Shown here piece by piece: positions 28,616 through 36,537 of a stretch of 64,000 nt of DNA (positions are counted from its first letter, which is position 1; every line of letters begins with the position of its first letter). Origin of the DNA: Microbacterium sp. zg-Y818 (lineage in GTDB: Bacteria; Actinomycetota; Actinomycetes; Actinomycetales; Microbacteriaceae). Location: the NCBI RefSeq assembly GCF_030246905.1, contig NZ_CP126741.1:310001-374000 (forward strand). The letters run 5' to 3'. The notes under the pieces were generated by a model, which did not search any database, had not been told where the DNA came from, and saw nothing but the letters and a program-made list of their open reading frames with translations. The translations under genes and the position numbers were made by a program.

Positions 28616-29494
28616 ATGGCCCGTCATCCGCAGGTCGCCTTCGTCGGACTCGGTGCGATCGGCCTGCCGATGGCCGAGAGCATCGTTCGGGCCGGGCTCC
28701 CGCTCGTGGGCGTGGAGCCCGCCGCCGCAGGCCGGGAACGCGCCGAGGCGGCCGGTGTGCGCACCGTCGCCGACATCGCCGATGCCGGTGACGTCGACGT
28801 CGTGGTCGTCATGGTCGCCACCGGCGGGCAGCTGACGGCGGTGGTGGATGCCGCGCTCGCCGCGGGCACCGTCGCCGGGCGCACCTGGATCGTCTCGGCG
28901 ACCGTCGGACCCGACGCCGTGCGCGCCGAGGGCGCGCGGCTCGAGTCCGCCGGCGCCGCGGTCGTCGACGCGCCCGTCAGCGGCGGGGTCGCCCGCGCCG
29001 GACGGGGAGACCTGGTGCTCTTCGCCTCGGGATCAGAGGACGCGCTCGCGGCCGCCATCCCGGTGCTCGAGGCCCTCGGCACCGCCCGTGTGGTGGGCGA
29101 CAGGCTCGGCGAGGGGCAGGCCGTGAAGGTCGTCAACCAGCATCTCGCCGCCGTGCACATCGTCGCGGCGGCCGAGGCGCTCGCCCTGGCCGAGCGCCTG
29201 GACCTGGACCCCGCGTTCGTGCTCGACGTCGTGGGCGGGGGAGCGGCGGCATCCTTCATGCTCGGGGACCGGGGGCCGCGCATGCTCGCCGGCGAGGAGG
29301 CGCCCGTGCTCAGTCAGGTGGGCATCTTCGTCAAGGACACCGGGCTCGTCGCCGACGCGGCCGAGGCGGTGGGCATCGACCTGCCGGTGCTGCAGGCAGC
29401 GCGCGAGCGCTTTCTCGCCGCCGACGCACGAGGGCTGGGGCGCCGCGACGACTCCAGCGTCATCGAGACCTACCGGGCGGGGGACGGCCGGTGA
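28616..29494 (+). CDS. 3-hydroxyisobutyrate-dehydrogenase-like (LtnD-type) oxidoreductase
   Basis: 292 residues of the beta-hydroxyacid dehydrogenase family: Rossmann motif VAFVGLGAIGLPMAESIVRAGLPLVGVEP, substrate-binding DAPVSGGVARAGRGDL, the catalytic Lys in GQAVKVVNQHLAAVHI (about residue 172), and the conserved KDTGLVADAA. In gene clusters with DUF1537 kinases such proteins (LtnD) oxidise L-threonate or erythronate at C2. It overlaps the kinase start by 4 bp, typical of LtnD-OtnK pairs. AGAGGAG lies seven bases before the ATG. Confidence 0.82.
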   Translation: MARHPQVAFVGLGAIGLPMAESIVRAGLPLVGVEPAAAGRERAEAAGVRTVADIADAGDVDVVVVMVATGGQLTAVVDAALAAGTVAGRTWIVSATVGPDAVRAEGARLESAGAAVVDAPVSGGVARAGRGDLVLFASGSEDALAAAIPVLEALGTARVVGDRLGEGQAVKVVNQHLAAVHIVAAAEALALAERLDLDPAFVLDVVGGGAAASFMLGDRGPRMLAGEEAPVLSQVGIFVKDTGLVADAAEAVGIDLPVLQAARERFLAADARGLGRRDDSSVIETYRAGDGR

Positions 29495-30732
29495 AGACCG
29501 TCGTGCTCGACGACGACCCCACCGGCACCCAGTCCGCCGCCGGCGTCGACGTGCTGCTCGCCTTCGACGTCGACGGCATCCGCGAGGCGCTGCGCGCCGC
29601 CGACAGCGTGTACGTGCAGACCAACTCCCGCGCGATCGATGAGGATGCCGCCATCGCGCTCGTCCGCGAGGTGCGCGACGCCGCCCGTGCCGCTGCCGCG
29701 GCGCTGGGCGAAGAGGTGCAGTTCGTGCTGCGGGGGGACTCGACCCTGCGCGGGCACGTCTTCGCCGAGACCGCGCAGTTTCTCGGCGACGACGCCGTGA
29801 TCGTCTTCTGTCCCGCGTTCCCCGCGGGTGGACGCACGACGCTCGACGGCGTTCACCTCGTGCGCATCGGGGACGAGACCCTTACCGCGCACGAGACCGA
29901 ATACGCCGACGACCCGGTCTTCCCCTTCACCACCGGCGTGCTGGTGGACTACGTCGCCGAGAAGTCCGGGCGTGACGCCGTCTCGGTGGCGCTCGCCGAT
30001 GTCCGCGCCGGTCGCGTGGCCGACGCGATCGCAGCCGCTCCGGCAGGCGCCGTGATCGTCCCCGACGCCGAGACCGAGGACGACATCGAGCGCATCGCCG
30101 CGGGCATCCGCGACGCGCGCGCCGCCGGCCGGGAGGTGGTGGTGCGCAGCGCCGCGCCGCTGGCCGCCGCCCTCGCCGGGGTCGTCTCCGAGAGGCTCCT
30201 GCCCACCCCGCTCACGGCGCACCCCGCCCCGACGCTCGTGGCGTGCGGATCGCACACCGCCGGGGCCTCGGCGCAGCTCGCTCCGCTCGAGGTGCGGCAC
30301 GGCCCCGCGGTCGTCATCGCCACCGCCGACGCGTTCGCCGACCCCGATGCCGCCGGGCGCGCGGCGGCGGCCGAAGCCCGCCAGCGCCTCGCCGAGACCG
30401 GGCTGGCCATCATTGCGACCGAGCGCACCCGCCGACCCGAGCACAACACGCTGCGCCACGGCGAGCTCGTGATGCGCGCCCTCACGAAAGCGGTGCAGAC
30501 GCTCGTCCCCGACGTCGAGGCGGTCGTCGCCAAGGGCGGCATCACCTCGGCGGAGCTCGCCCGCACCGGCGTCGGCGCCACGCGCGCCCGCGTGCGCGGA
30601 CAGGTGCTGCCGGGGGTGTCGGTGTGGGACCTCGTCTCCGCCGACGGCGAGGACCGCCTCTACGTCGTCGTCCCCGGAAACGTCGGCGGACCGTCGACCC
30701 TTCTCGACGTGGTTGCGGCCCTCGGGCACTGA
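29491..30732 (+). CDS. Four-carbon acid sugar kinase family (DUF1537, OtnK-like)
   Basis: 413 residues. The N-terminal substrate domain begins with the family signature LDDDPTGTQSAAGVDVLL and contains QFVLRGDSTLRGH and AFPAGGRTTLDGVH. The C-terminal nucleotide-binding domain contains VAKGGITSAELA and VVPGNVGGPSTLLDVV. DUF1537 proteins phosphorylate 3-oxotetronate, threonate/erythronate or 3-oxo-isoapionate at C4. The usual partner OtnC (class II aldolase-like decarboxylase), PdxA2 and RuBisCO-like OiaX are all absent from this window, so the fate of the phosphorylated product is open. GTG start overlaps the dehydrogenase stop; last gene of the operon. Confidence 0.85.
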   Translation: MKTVVLDDDPTGTQSAAGVDVLLAFDVDGIREALRAADSVYVQTNSRAIDEDAAIALVREVRDAARAAAAALGEEVQFVLRGDSTLRGHVFAETAQFLGDDAVIVFCPAFPAGGRTTLDGVHLVRIGDETLTAHETEYADDPVFPFTTGVLVDYVAEKSGRDAVSVALADVRAGRVADAIAAAPAGAVIVPDAETEDDIERIAAGIRDARAAGREVVVRSAAPLAAALAGVVSERLLPTPLTAHPAPTLVACGSHTAGASAQLAPLEVRHGPAVVIATADAFADPDAAGRAAAAEARQRLAETGLAIIATERTRRPEHNTLRHGELVMRALTKAVQTLVPDVEAVVAKGGITSAELARTGVGATRARVRGQVLPGVSVWDLVSADGEDRLYVVVPGNVGGPSTLLDVVAALGH

Positions 30733-30830
30733 CCCGGGGTCCGTCGCGTGTCGCGGCATCCGCCCGCCCGGCGCTGCGCGCAGACCTGAAATAATCGGGA
30801 GTATCCCCCGGCGAAGAAGGAGTATTCGAC

Positions 30831-31271
30831 GTGCCCGTCAGCTTCCATGAGGCAGCCCCCGCCGAAATGGACCCCATCCGCTTGTATTCGATTCTGAAGC
30901 TCCGCGTCGATGTGTTCGTCGTCGAGCAGCGCGCGGCATACGACGAGCTCGACGGCAGGGACGTCGAGCCGGGCGCGCGCCTCTATTGGGCGGAGGAGGA
31001 CGGCGAGGTCCTCGCCACGCTGCGGGTCCTCAGAGAGGCGGACGGCCGGCGCATCGGACGCGTCGCGACCGCAGCGGTGGCACGGGGTCGAGGCCTTGCC
31101 GCGGAGCTCATGCGGCGCGCGGTCGCCGCGTGCGCCGGAGCGCAGATCGTGCTGGACGGGCAGCTGCAGCTCGAGCGCTGGTACGAGGGCTTCGGGTTCG
31201 CCCGCTCCGGGGAGGTCTTCGTCGAAGACGACATCCCCCACATCCCGATGACCCGGCCCGCGGCGCCGTAG
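30831..31271 (+). CDS. ElaA-like GNAT acetyltransferase
   Basis: 146 residues of the GNAT fold, closest in pattern to ElaA: LYSILKLRVDVFVVEQRAAYDELDGRDVEPGARLYW, then IGRVATAAVARGRGLAAELMRRAV (acetyl-CoA-binding V/A-x-x-x-x-R-G-x-G-x-A/G loop) and a final LERWYEGFGFARSGEVFVEDDIPHIPM. Substrate unknown. The GTG start has GAAGAAGGAG upstream. Preceded by an AT-richer patch (GAAATAATCGG) that may hold its promoter. Independent of the acid-sugar operon. Confidence 0.85.
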   Translation: MPVSFHEAAPAEMDPIRLYSILKLRVDVFVVEQRAAYDELDGRDVEPGARLYWAEEDGEVLATLRVLREADGRRIGRVATAAVARGRGLAAELMRRAVAACAGAQIVLDGQLQLERWYEGFGFARSGEVFVEDDIPHIPMTRPAAP

Positions 31272-31289
31272 CGCGCGCCCGGACCGCGG

Positions 31290-32357
31290 TCAGTCGCGCG
31301 TCAGGCGGGACAGTTCGGCGACGAAGGCGTCGACGTCCTCGGCCTCGGTGTCGAAGGAGCACATCCAGCGCACCTCGCGACGCGTGGCATCCCAGTCGTA
31401 GAAGCGGAATCGCTCGCGCAGCCGGTCGGCGACCCCCTCGGGCAAGGTCGCGAACACCCCGTTGACCTGGGTGGGCTGGGTGAACTCCACGCCTCGGATC
31501 GTGCCGTCGGCGATGCCCGCCTCGACGGCGCTGCGCAGCCGCGCGGCCATCGCGTTGGAGTGGCGGGCGTTGCGCAGCCACAGGTCGCCGTCGAGCAGCG
31601 CGATCAGCTGGGCGGAGATGAAGCGCATCTTCGAGGACAGCTGCATGTTGAGCTTGCGCAGGTACCGCAGACCCTCGGATGCCGCGGGGTCGAGCACCAC
31701 GACGGCCTCGCCGATCATCGCGCCGTTCTTGGTGCCGCCGAAGCTCAGCACGTCGACGCCGACGTCGCGGGTGAACGCCGCCAGCGGCAGGTCCAGCGCA
31801 GCGGCGGCATTGGCGATGCGGGCGCCGTCGAGGTGCAGGCGCATGCCGCGCGCGTGGGCGTGGTCGGCCAGGGCGCGGATCTCGTCCGGGGTGTACAGGG
31901 TGCCGAGTTCGGTGGACTGGGTGATCGAGACGACCAGCGGCTGGGCGCGGTGCTCGTCGCCCCATCCCCATGCCTCGCGGTCGACCAGCTCGGGGGTGAG
32001 CTTTCCGTCGTCGGTCGGAACGGTGAGGATCTTGATGCCCGCGACCCGCTCGGGAGCGCCGCCCTCGTCGACGTTGATGTGCGCGGTGGACGCGGCGATC
32101 ACGGCGCCCCACCGGGGCAGCATCGACTGCAGGCCGGTGACGTTGGCGCCGGTGCCGTTGAACACCGGAAACGCCTCGACGCCATCGCCGAAGTGCCGGG
32201 CGAACACCTGCTGCAGGGCAGCGGTGTAGTCGTCGTCCCCGTAGGCGATCTGGTGGCCGCCGCCCGCCGCTGCGATGGCGGCGAGCACCTCTGGGTGCAC
32301 GCCGGAGTAGTTGTCGCTGGCGAAGCCGCGGACGGCGGTGTCGTGGAGGGTCGTCAC
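31290..32357 (-). CDS. Low-specificity threonine aldolase (PLP enzyme)
   Basis: 355 residues of the fold-type I threonine aldolase/beta-eliminating lyase family. Visible are YAGVHPEVLAAI-like start (NYSGVHPEV), GTGANVTGLQSMLPRWGAVIAASTAHINVDEGGAPE, HLDGARIANAAAALD with the PLP Asp, and SFGGTKNGAMIGEAVV with the Schiff-base Lys near 210. It interconverts threonine or allo-threonine with glycine and acetaldehyde. Start GTG 32357 (VTTLHDTAVRGFASDNYSG) has GAGGAA upstream. Convergent with the GNAT gene and divergent from the MFS gene (69 bp). Confidence 0.9.
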   Translation of the reverse strand: MTTLHDTAVRGFASDNYSGVHPEVLAAIAAAGGGHQIAYGDDDYTAALQQVFARHFGDGVEAFPVFNGTGANVTGLQSMLPRWGAVIAASTAHINVDEGGAPERVAGIKILTVPTDDGKLTPELVDREAWGWGDEHRAQPLVVSITQSTELGTLYTPDEIRALADHAHARGMRLHLDGARIANAAAALDLPLAAFTRDVGVDVLSFGGTKNGAMIGEAVVVLDPAASEGLRYLRKLNMQLSSKMRFISAQLIALLDGDLWLRNARHSNAMAARLRSAVEAGIADGTIRGVEFTQPTQVNGVFATLPEGVADRLRERFRFYDWDATRREVRWMCSFDTEAEDVDAFVAELSRLTRD

Positions 32358-32426
32358 GGTTCCTCAGCCTAGTTGTCGCCCGCGGTGGGGCTGTTGCGCG
32401 GCGGCTGCGGTGACTACCCTCGCCCC

Positions 32427-33899
32427 ATGGCCGAGAACGCCGTCCCGGCTGGGCCTGCCGGGAACGCCTCCCCGCTCGCGCCGCCCGGCGGCATGCGCGT
32501 GTTCGTGCAGGTGCTCGTCAACACCGCGGTGGCGAACATCACGACGAGCTTCCTGTGGTTCGCGCTGGTCTTCTGGGCGTACCTCGAGACCCGGTCGGTG
32601 CTGGCGACGGGCCTGATCGGCGGGGCCTACATGCTCTTCGTCGCGGTGTTCTCGATCCCGTTCGGCTCGCTCGTGGACCGGCACCGCAAGCACCGCGTCA
32701 TGGTCGGCTCCAGCCTGGTGACCCTCACCGCGTTCCTCGTCGCCGGCATCCTTTATCTGCTCTTCCCCGAAGCCACCCTCATCGACCTCGGCCGGCCGTG
32801 GTTCTGGGTGTTCTCGGCGATCGTGCTGTTCGGCGGCGTGATCGAGAACATGCGCAACATCGCGCTGTCGACGACCGTGACCCTGCTCGTGCCGACCGAG
32901 CGGCACGCGAACGCCAACGGCATGGTCGGCACGGTGCAGGGCATCTCGTTCGTCGTCACGAGCGTCTTCTCGGGCCTGGCGATCGGGCTGCTGGGCATGG
33001 GGTGGACGATCCTCATCGCCATTGTGGTCACCGCGGCAGCGCTCGTGCACCTGGCGTTCCTGCGCATCCCCGAGACGCAGCCCGCCGACGTCGGCGGCCA
33101 CGCGCCCAAGGTCGACATCCGCGGCAGCATCGCCGCGATCGCGGGGGTGCCGGGGCTGTTCGCCCTCATCGTCTTCTCCACCTTCAACAACCTCATCGGC
33201 GGGGTCTACATGGCCCTGATGGACCCGTACGGCCTGACGCTTTTCCCGGTGGAGCTGTGGGGCGTGGTGCTCGGCGTCAGCTCGATCGGGTTCATCCTGG
33301 GAGGCATCGTCATCGCCGCCCGGGGCCTCGGTCGCAATCCGGTGCGGACCCTCCTGCTGGCAGTCGTCGCGATGGGGGTGATCGGCGCGCTCTTCACGAT
33401 CCGCGAGTGGTGGTGGCTCTACGCCGCGGGAATGCTGCTGTACATGGCGCTGATCCCGGCGGCCGAGGCGGCGGAGCAGACGGTCATCCAGAAGGTCGTG
33501 CCGTTCGAGCGCCAGGGGCGCGTCTTCGGGTTCGCGCAGGCACTGGAGTCGGCATCGGCGCCGGTGACGGCCTTTCTCATCGCGCCGATCGCGCAGTTCT
33601 GGATCGTCCCGTACCTGGCGACGGATGCCGGTCAGGGCGCGTGGCGCCCGGTGCTCGGCGAGGGCGAGGCGCGCGGCATCGCCCTCGTCTTCCTGGTGGC
33701 GGGTCTGGTGATGGTGGTCGCGGCCCTGTTGGCCTTCACGACCCGCTCGTACCGCCGCCTGTCCGCGTTCTACGCCGGCGCGCCCGAGTCGGTGCCGGCC
33801 ACCGACGTTCCCGACCCCGCCGCGCCCACCGACCCCGTCGCGCCCACCGCGCCCGCCGCGCCCGCGCCGCAGCCCGCCGAGAAACCACAACCCGGATGA
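32427..33899 (+). CDS. MFS transporter (drug/efflux type)
   Basis: 490 residues with 12 likely membrane spans. Motif A appears as PFGSLVDRHRKHRVMVGSS between TM2 and TM3; the LVPTERHANANGMVGTVQGISFVVTSVFSG region resembles efflux MFS of the MdtG/enterobactin-exporter type. The C-terminal 45 residues are a repetitive Pro/Ala/Thr tail (PTDPVAPTAPAAPAPQPA), unusual for a transporter. The ATG at 32427 is preferred over an upstream TTG because TACCCT lies six bases before it, a leaderless pattern. The stop codon lies inside a long nested hairpin. Confidence 0.82.
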   Translation: MAENAVPAGPAGNASPLAPPGGMRVFVQVLVNTAVANITTSFLWFALVFWAYLETRSVLATGLIGGAYMLFVAVFSIPFGSLVDRHRKHRVMVGSSLVTLTAFLVAGILYLLFPEATLIDLGRPWFWVFSAIVLFGGVIENMRNIALSTTVTLLVPTERHANANGMVGTVQGISFVVTSVFSGLAIGLLGMGWTILIAIVVTAAALVHLAFLRIPETQPADVGGHAPKVDIRGSIAAIAGVPGLFALIVFSTFNNLIGGVYMALMDPYGLTLFPVELWGVVLGVSSIGFILGGIVIAARGLGRNPVRTLLLAVVAMGVIGALFTIREWWWLYAAGMLLYMALIPAAEAAEQTVIQKVVPFERQGRVFGFAQALESASAPVTAFLIAPIAQFWIVPYLATDAGQGAWRPVLGEGEARGIALVFLVAGLVMVVAALLAFTTRSYRRLSAFYAGAPESVPATDVPDPAAPTDPVAPTAPAAPAPQPAEKPQPG

Positions 33900-33945
33900 G
33901 AAACACCGCGTTGCGCGGTTTCTCATCCGAAAAGTGGTTTCTCGG
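33877..33945. repeat. Nested inverted repeat, GAGAAAC/GTTTCTC type; probable terminator
   Basis: Outer arms CCGAGAAACCAC (33877-33888) and GTGGTTTCTCGG (33934-33945) are a perfect 12-bp inverted repeat. Inner arms GGATGAGAAAC (33894-33904) and GTTTCTCATCC (33918-33928) are a perfect 11-bp repeat, extended by CGCG pairs. The heptamer GAGAAAC occurs twice and its complement twice, at distances 19/20/19. It spans the MFS stop codon in the convergent gap before the DUF6421 gene, so it can act as a bidirectional terminator. The architecture resembles the element at 59159. Confidence 0.75.
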
Positions 33946-33975
33946 GCCGGGCGGGGCAGCCGGCCCGGGCGGCTG

Positions 33976-35415
33976 TCAGTCCGTGCCGCGGATGCCGGCG
34001 GTCGAGGCGATCACGCCGCGCATCTTCTTCTCGAGTGCCTCGTAGAACATCGACAGCGGGAACTCGTCGTCCAGCACCGCGTCGGTGTAGCCCTTCGGCG
34101 GCCCGGCGAGCACGTCCTGCGGCAGACCCCGCGCCCACGCCGAAGCGGGGTGCGGCGTGACCACCGAGCTCACGAGGCTGTAGGCGGCGAGCCAGTGGGC
34201 GACCTTGGGTCGGTCGATCGACTGCCAGTACAGGTCGTCGATCGCAGCCCCCAGCGCCACGACTGCGGCCGGCACCTCATCCCAGTCGAAGGCGAGCGCC
34301 GTGTCGGTCCAGTGCAGCACGCCGCGCTGGTGCAGCCACGCGAACAGCAGCTGGCCGCCGAGGCCGTCGTAGTTGCGCACGCGGCCTCCGGTGATCGCGA
34401 ACCGGAAGATCCGGTCGAAGATCACCGCGTACTGCACGAGCCCCGCGTGCTCCAGGGTCTCGGCCTCGGCCGCGGAGAGGTGCTCGCCGGCATCCACCCG
34501 CGCCTGCAGCTCCCGCTGGATGTCGACGCACTCCCGGAAGGCGGTGAGGTCGCAGCGCAGCTCCTCCAGCGAGTAGAGGAAGAACGGCATCCGCTGCTTG
34601 ATCATGAACGGGTCGAACGGCAGATCCCCGCGCATGTGGGTGCGGTCGTGGATGAGGTCCCACATGACGAACGTCTTCTCCGCCAGCTGCTGGTCCTCCA
34701 GCAGCCGGGCGGCCTCGGCGGGCAGGTCGAGCTTCGTGATCTCGGATGCCGCGCGCACGACGCGCCGGTACCGGGCCGCCTCGCGATCCTGGAAGATCGC
34801 GCCCCACGTGAACGGCGGGATCTCCCGCATCGCGACCGTCTCGGGAAAGAGGACCGCCGAGTTCGTGTCGTACCCCGGGGTGAAGTCCACGAGGCGCAGC
34901 GACACGAACAGGCCGTTGCTGTACCGGGTCTCGAGGTCGGCGATGAACTCCGGCCAGATGACCTCTGCCAGCACCGCCTCGACGAATCGGCTGCGCGAGC
35001 CGTTCTGGGTGTACATCGGAAAGACGACGAGATGGCGGATGCCGTCGACCCGCTGCCGCTGCGGCTGGAACGCCACCAGCGAGTCGAGGAAGTCCGGCAC
35101 GCCGAACCCGCCCGCGACCCACCGATCGAAGTCGTCCACCAGAGCGGCGAGGTACTCCGCATCGTGCGGGAACAGGGGCGCGAGGGCGTCGACCGCGTCG
35201 ATGATCTCGGTGACGAGCAGGTCCGCCGCGGCGTGGTCCGCCGCGTCGGGGACCGATCCGTCCTGCGCCTGCAGGCCCTGCAGCGCCGTGGCGGCGCGCT
35301 TGAGGGTCAGCCACTCGGTTGAGCTCTCGACCCCGACGGCCCGCCCATCCTCGACGACCTCGGGTTCGCCGACGACGGCCTTGCGCTCACGGGTGGTGGC
35401 GGCCTTGATGGACAT
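33976..35415 (-). CDS. DUF6421 family protein, function unknown
   Basis: 479 residues, soluble, without a signal peptide or membrane span. Conserved-looking blocks include RHLVVFPMYTQNGSRSRFVEAVLAEVIWPEFI, SLRLVDFTPGYDTNSAVLFPETVAMRE, FTWGAIFQDREAARYRR, and a His/Asp-rich TFVMWDLIHDRTHMRGDLPFDPFMIKQRMPFFLYSLEELRCDLTAF that could bind metal, plus GRVRNYDGLGGQLLFAWLHQRGVLHWTD. I recognise it as the actinobacterial DUF6421 type; no biochemical role is known to me. The ATG at 35415 follows GGAGG by about six bases. Longer upstream reading on this strand is antisense to the kinase-like gene. Confidence 0.75.
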   Translation of the reverse strand: MSIKAATTRERKAVVGEPEVVEDGRAVGVESSTEWLTLKRAATALQGLQAQDGSVPDAADHAAADLLVTEIIDAVDALAPLFPHDAEYLAALVDDFDRWVAGGFGVPDFLDSLVAFQPQRQRVDGIRHLVVFPMYTQNGSRSRFVEAVLAEVIWPEFIADLETRYSNGLFVSLRLVDFTPGYDTNSAVLFPETVAMREIPPFTWGAIFQDREAARYRRVVRAASEITKLDLPAEAARLLEDQQLAEKTFVMWDLIHDRTHMRGDLPFDPFMIKQRMPFFLYSLEELRCDLTAFRECVDIQRELQARVDAGEHLSAAEAETLEHAGLVQYAVIFDRIFRFAITGGRVRNYDGLGGQLLFAWLHQRGVLHWTDTALAFDWDEVPAAVVALGAAIDDLYWQSIDRPKVAHWLAAYSLVSSVVTPHPASAWARGLPQDVLAGPPKGYTDAVLDDEFPLSMFYEALEKKMRGVIASTAGIRGTD

Positions 35416-35494
35416 GGGAACCTCCGATCTTCGGGGTCGGCCGACGCCTCGGTGCGTCGACGATTGGCAGGGTGGCGCCCAGCCTATCCATCCG

Positions 35495-35541
35495 CTGTCA
35501 AGCGGCCTCGTAGATCGTGCGCCAGGGGTAGCGTCGCGGTC
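35495..35541 (+). promoter_or_regulatory. Candidate promoter of the DAG-kinase-like gene, leaderless type
   Basis: CTGTCAAG starts at 35495 and TAGCGT (35529-35534) begins 28 bp after CTGTCA; the ATG follows seven bases later. Third example of this arrangement in the window (with 381 and 6771). Confidence 0.4.
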
Positions 35542-36492
35542 ATGCCCGGCAACAGCTCGCCCGCCCGTCCCGACGGCGACGGGCTGCTGCTGCTCGCCAA
35601 CAGCGGCGCCGGCGAAGCGGTGCTGCGTGCCGACCCGCTGCCGGTGATCCGCGAGCGACTCCCGCGGGCGCGGGTGCAGGAGCTGGGCCCCGACGACGAC
35701 CTCGGCGACGTGGTCGCGGCCGCGATGGCCGGCGAGGACCGGCCGCGCGCGCTGGGCGTTCTCGGCGGCGACGGATCGGTCTCGCGCATGGCGCATCTGG
35801 CCCGGCGCCACGGCGTGCCGCTGCTCGTGGTGCCCGGCGGCACCTACAACCACTTCGCCCGCGCCGCTGGAATCGACGACGTGGATGCCGCGCTGGCCGC
35901 CTTCACCGCGGGGCTGCTGCGGGAAGTGGTGGTCGCGGAGGTCTCCGTCGACGACGGTGAGCCGATCACGGTGCTCAACGCGGTGTCGCTCGGGACATAC
36001 CCGCAGTTCCTCGCCGAGCGCACCGAACGCGCGAGCCTGGGCAAGTGGGTCGGCGGGCTGGGCGCGATCGTCGCCGCCCTGCGGGCCGCGCACCCGGTGC
36101 GCGTGACCCACGAGGGGCGCACCGCCACGGTGTGGTCGGTGTTCGTCGGCGTGGGACGCAACGACCCGCATCGGCACGCGATGATGCAGCGCCTGACGCT
36201 GGATGACCCGGTGCTCGACGTGCGCCTGCATCACGCCCGCGGCTCCCGCCTGCGCGCCATGGCATCCCTGGCGTTCGGGCGCCGCACGCTGCGGTTGCTG
36301 CGGCTGCTGCATCTGGTGCCGCCGGCGTCGCACTTCGAGCGGCAGGTCACGGGCCACTGGCGGGCGCGCGTGCAGCCGGGCAAGGCCCCCGCCTCGTACG
36401 TGCACGACGGTGAACTGGAAGAGGCCCCGCCGTCGGGCTTCACGCTCGATGTGCGGGCCGTGCCCGCCGGGTTGCAGGTCTACGCCCCCTGA
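35542..36492 (+). CDS. Diacylglycerol/sphingosine-kinase-family protein (DAGKc domain)
   Basis: 316 residues. The DAGK catalytic signature is present: LLLLANSGAGEAVL near the start, the nucleotide loop LGVLGGDGSVSRMAHLARRHGVPLLVVPGGTYNHFARAAGID (GGDGS and GGTxNHFAR motifs, about 72-115), and a C-terminal beta domain with SVFVGVGRNDPHRHAMMQR and YVHDGELEEAPP. Such proteins phosphorylate lipids or related alcohols, or make phosphatidylinositol-mannoside precursors; substrate not determinable. A long insertion-free C-terminal domain and no membrane segment suggest a peripheral enzyme. Divergent from the DUF6421 gene. Confidence 0.82.
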   Translation: MPGNSSPARPDGDGLLLLANSGAGEAVLRADPLPVIRERLPRARVQELGPDDDLGDVVAAAMAGEDRPRALGVLGGDGSVSRMAHLARRHGVPLLVVPGGTYNHFARAAGIDDVDAALAAFTAGLLREVVVAEVSVDDGEPITVLNAVSLGTYPQFLAERTERASLGKWVGGLGAIVAALRAAHPVRVTHEGRTATVWSVFVGVGRNDPHRHAMMQRLTLDDPVLDVRLHHARGSRLRAMASLAFGRRTLRLLRLLHLVPPASHFERQVTGHWRARVQPGKAPASYVHDGELEEAPPSGFTLDVRAVPAGLQVYAP

Positions 36493-36537
36493 GCCCGCGT
36501 CGAGCCGAGCCGAGCCGCGCAGCGTCGCGCCGTGCGC

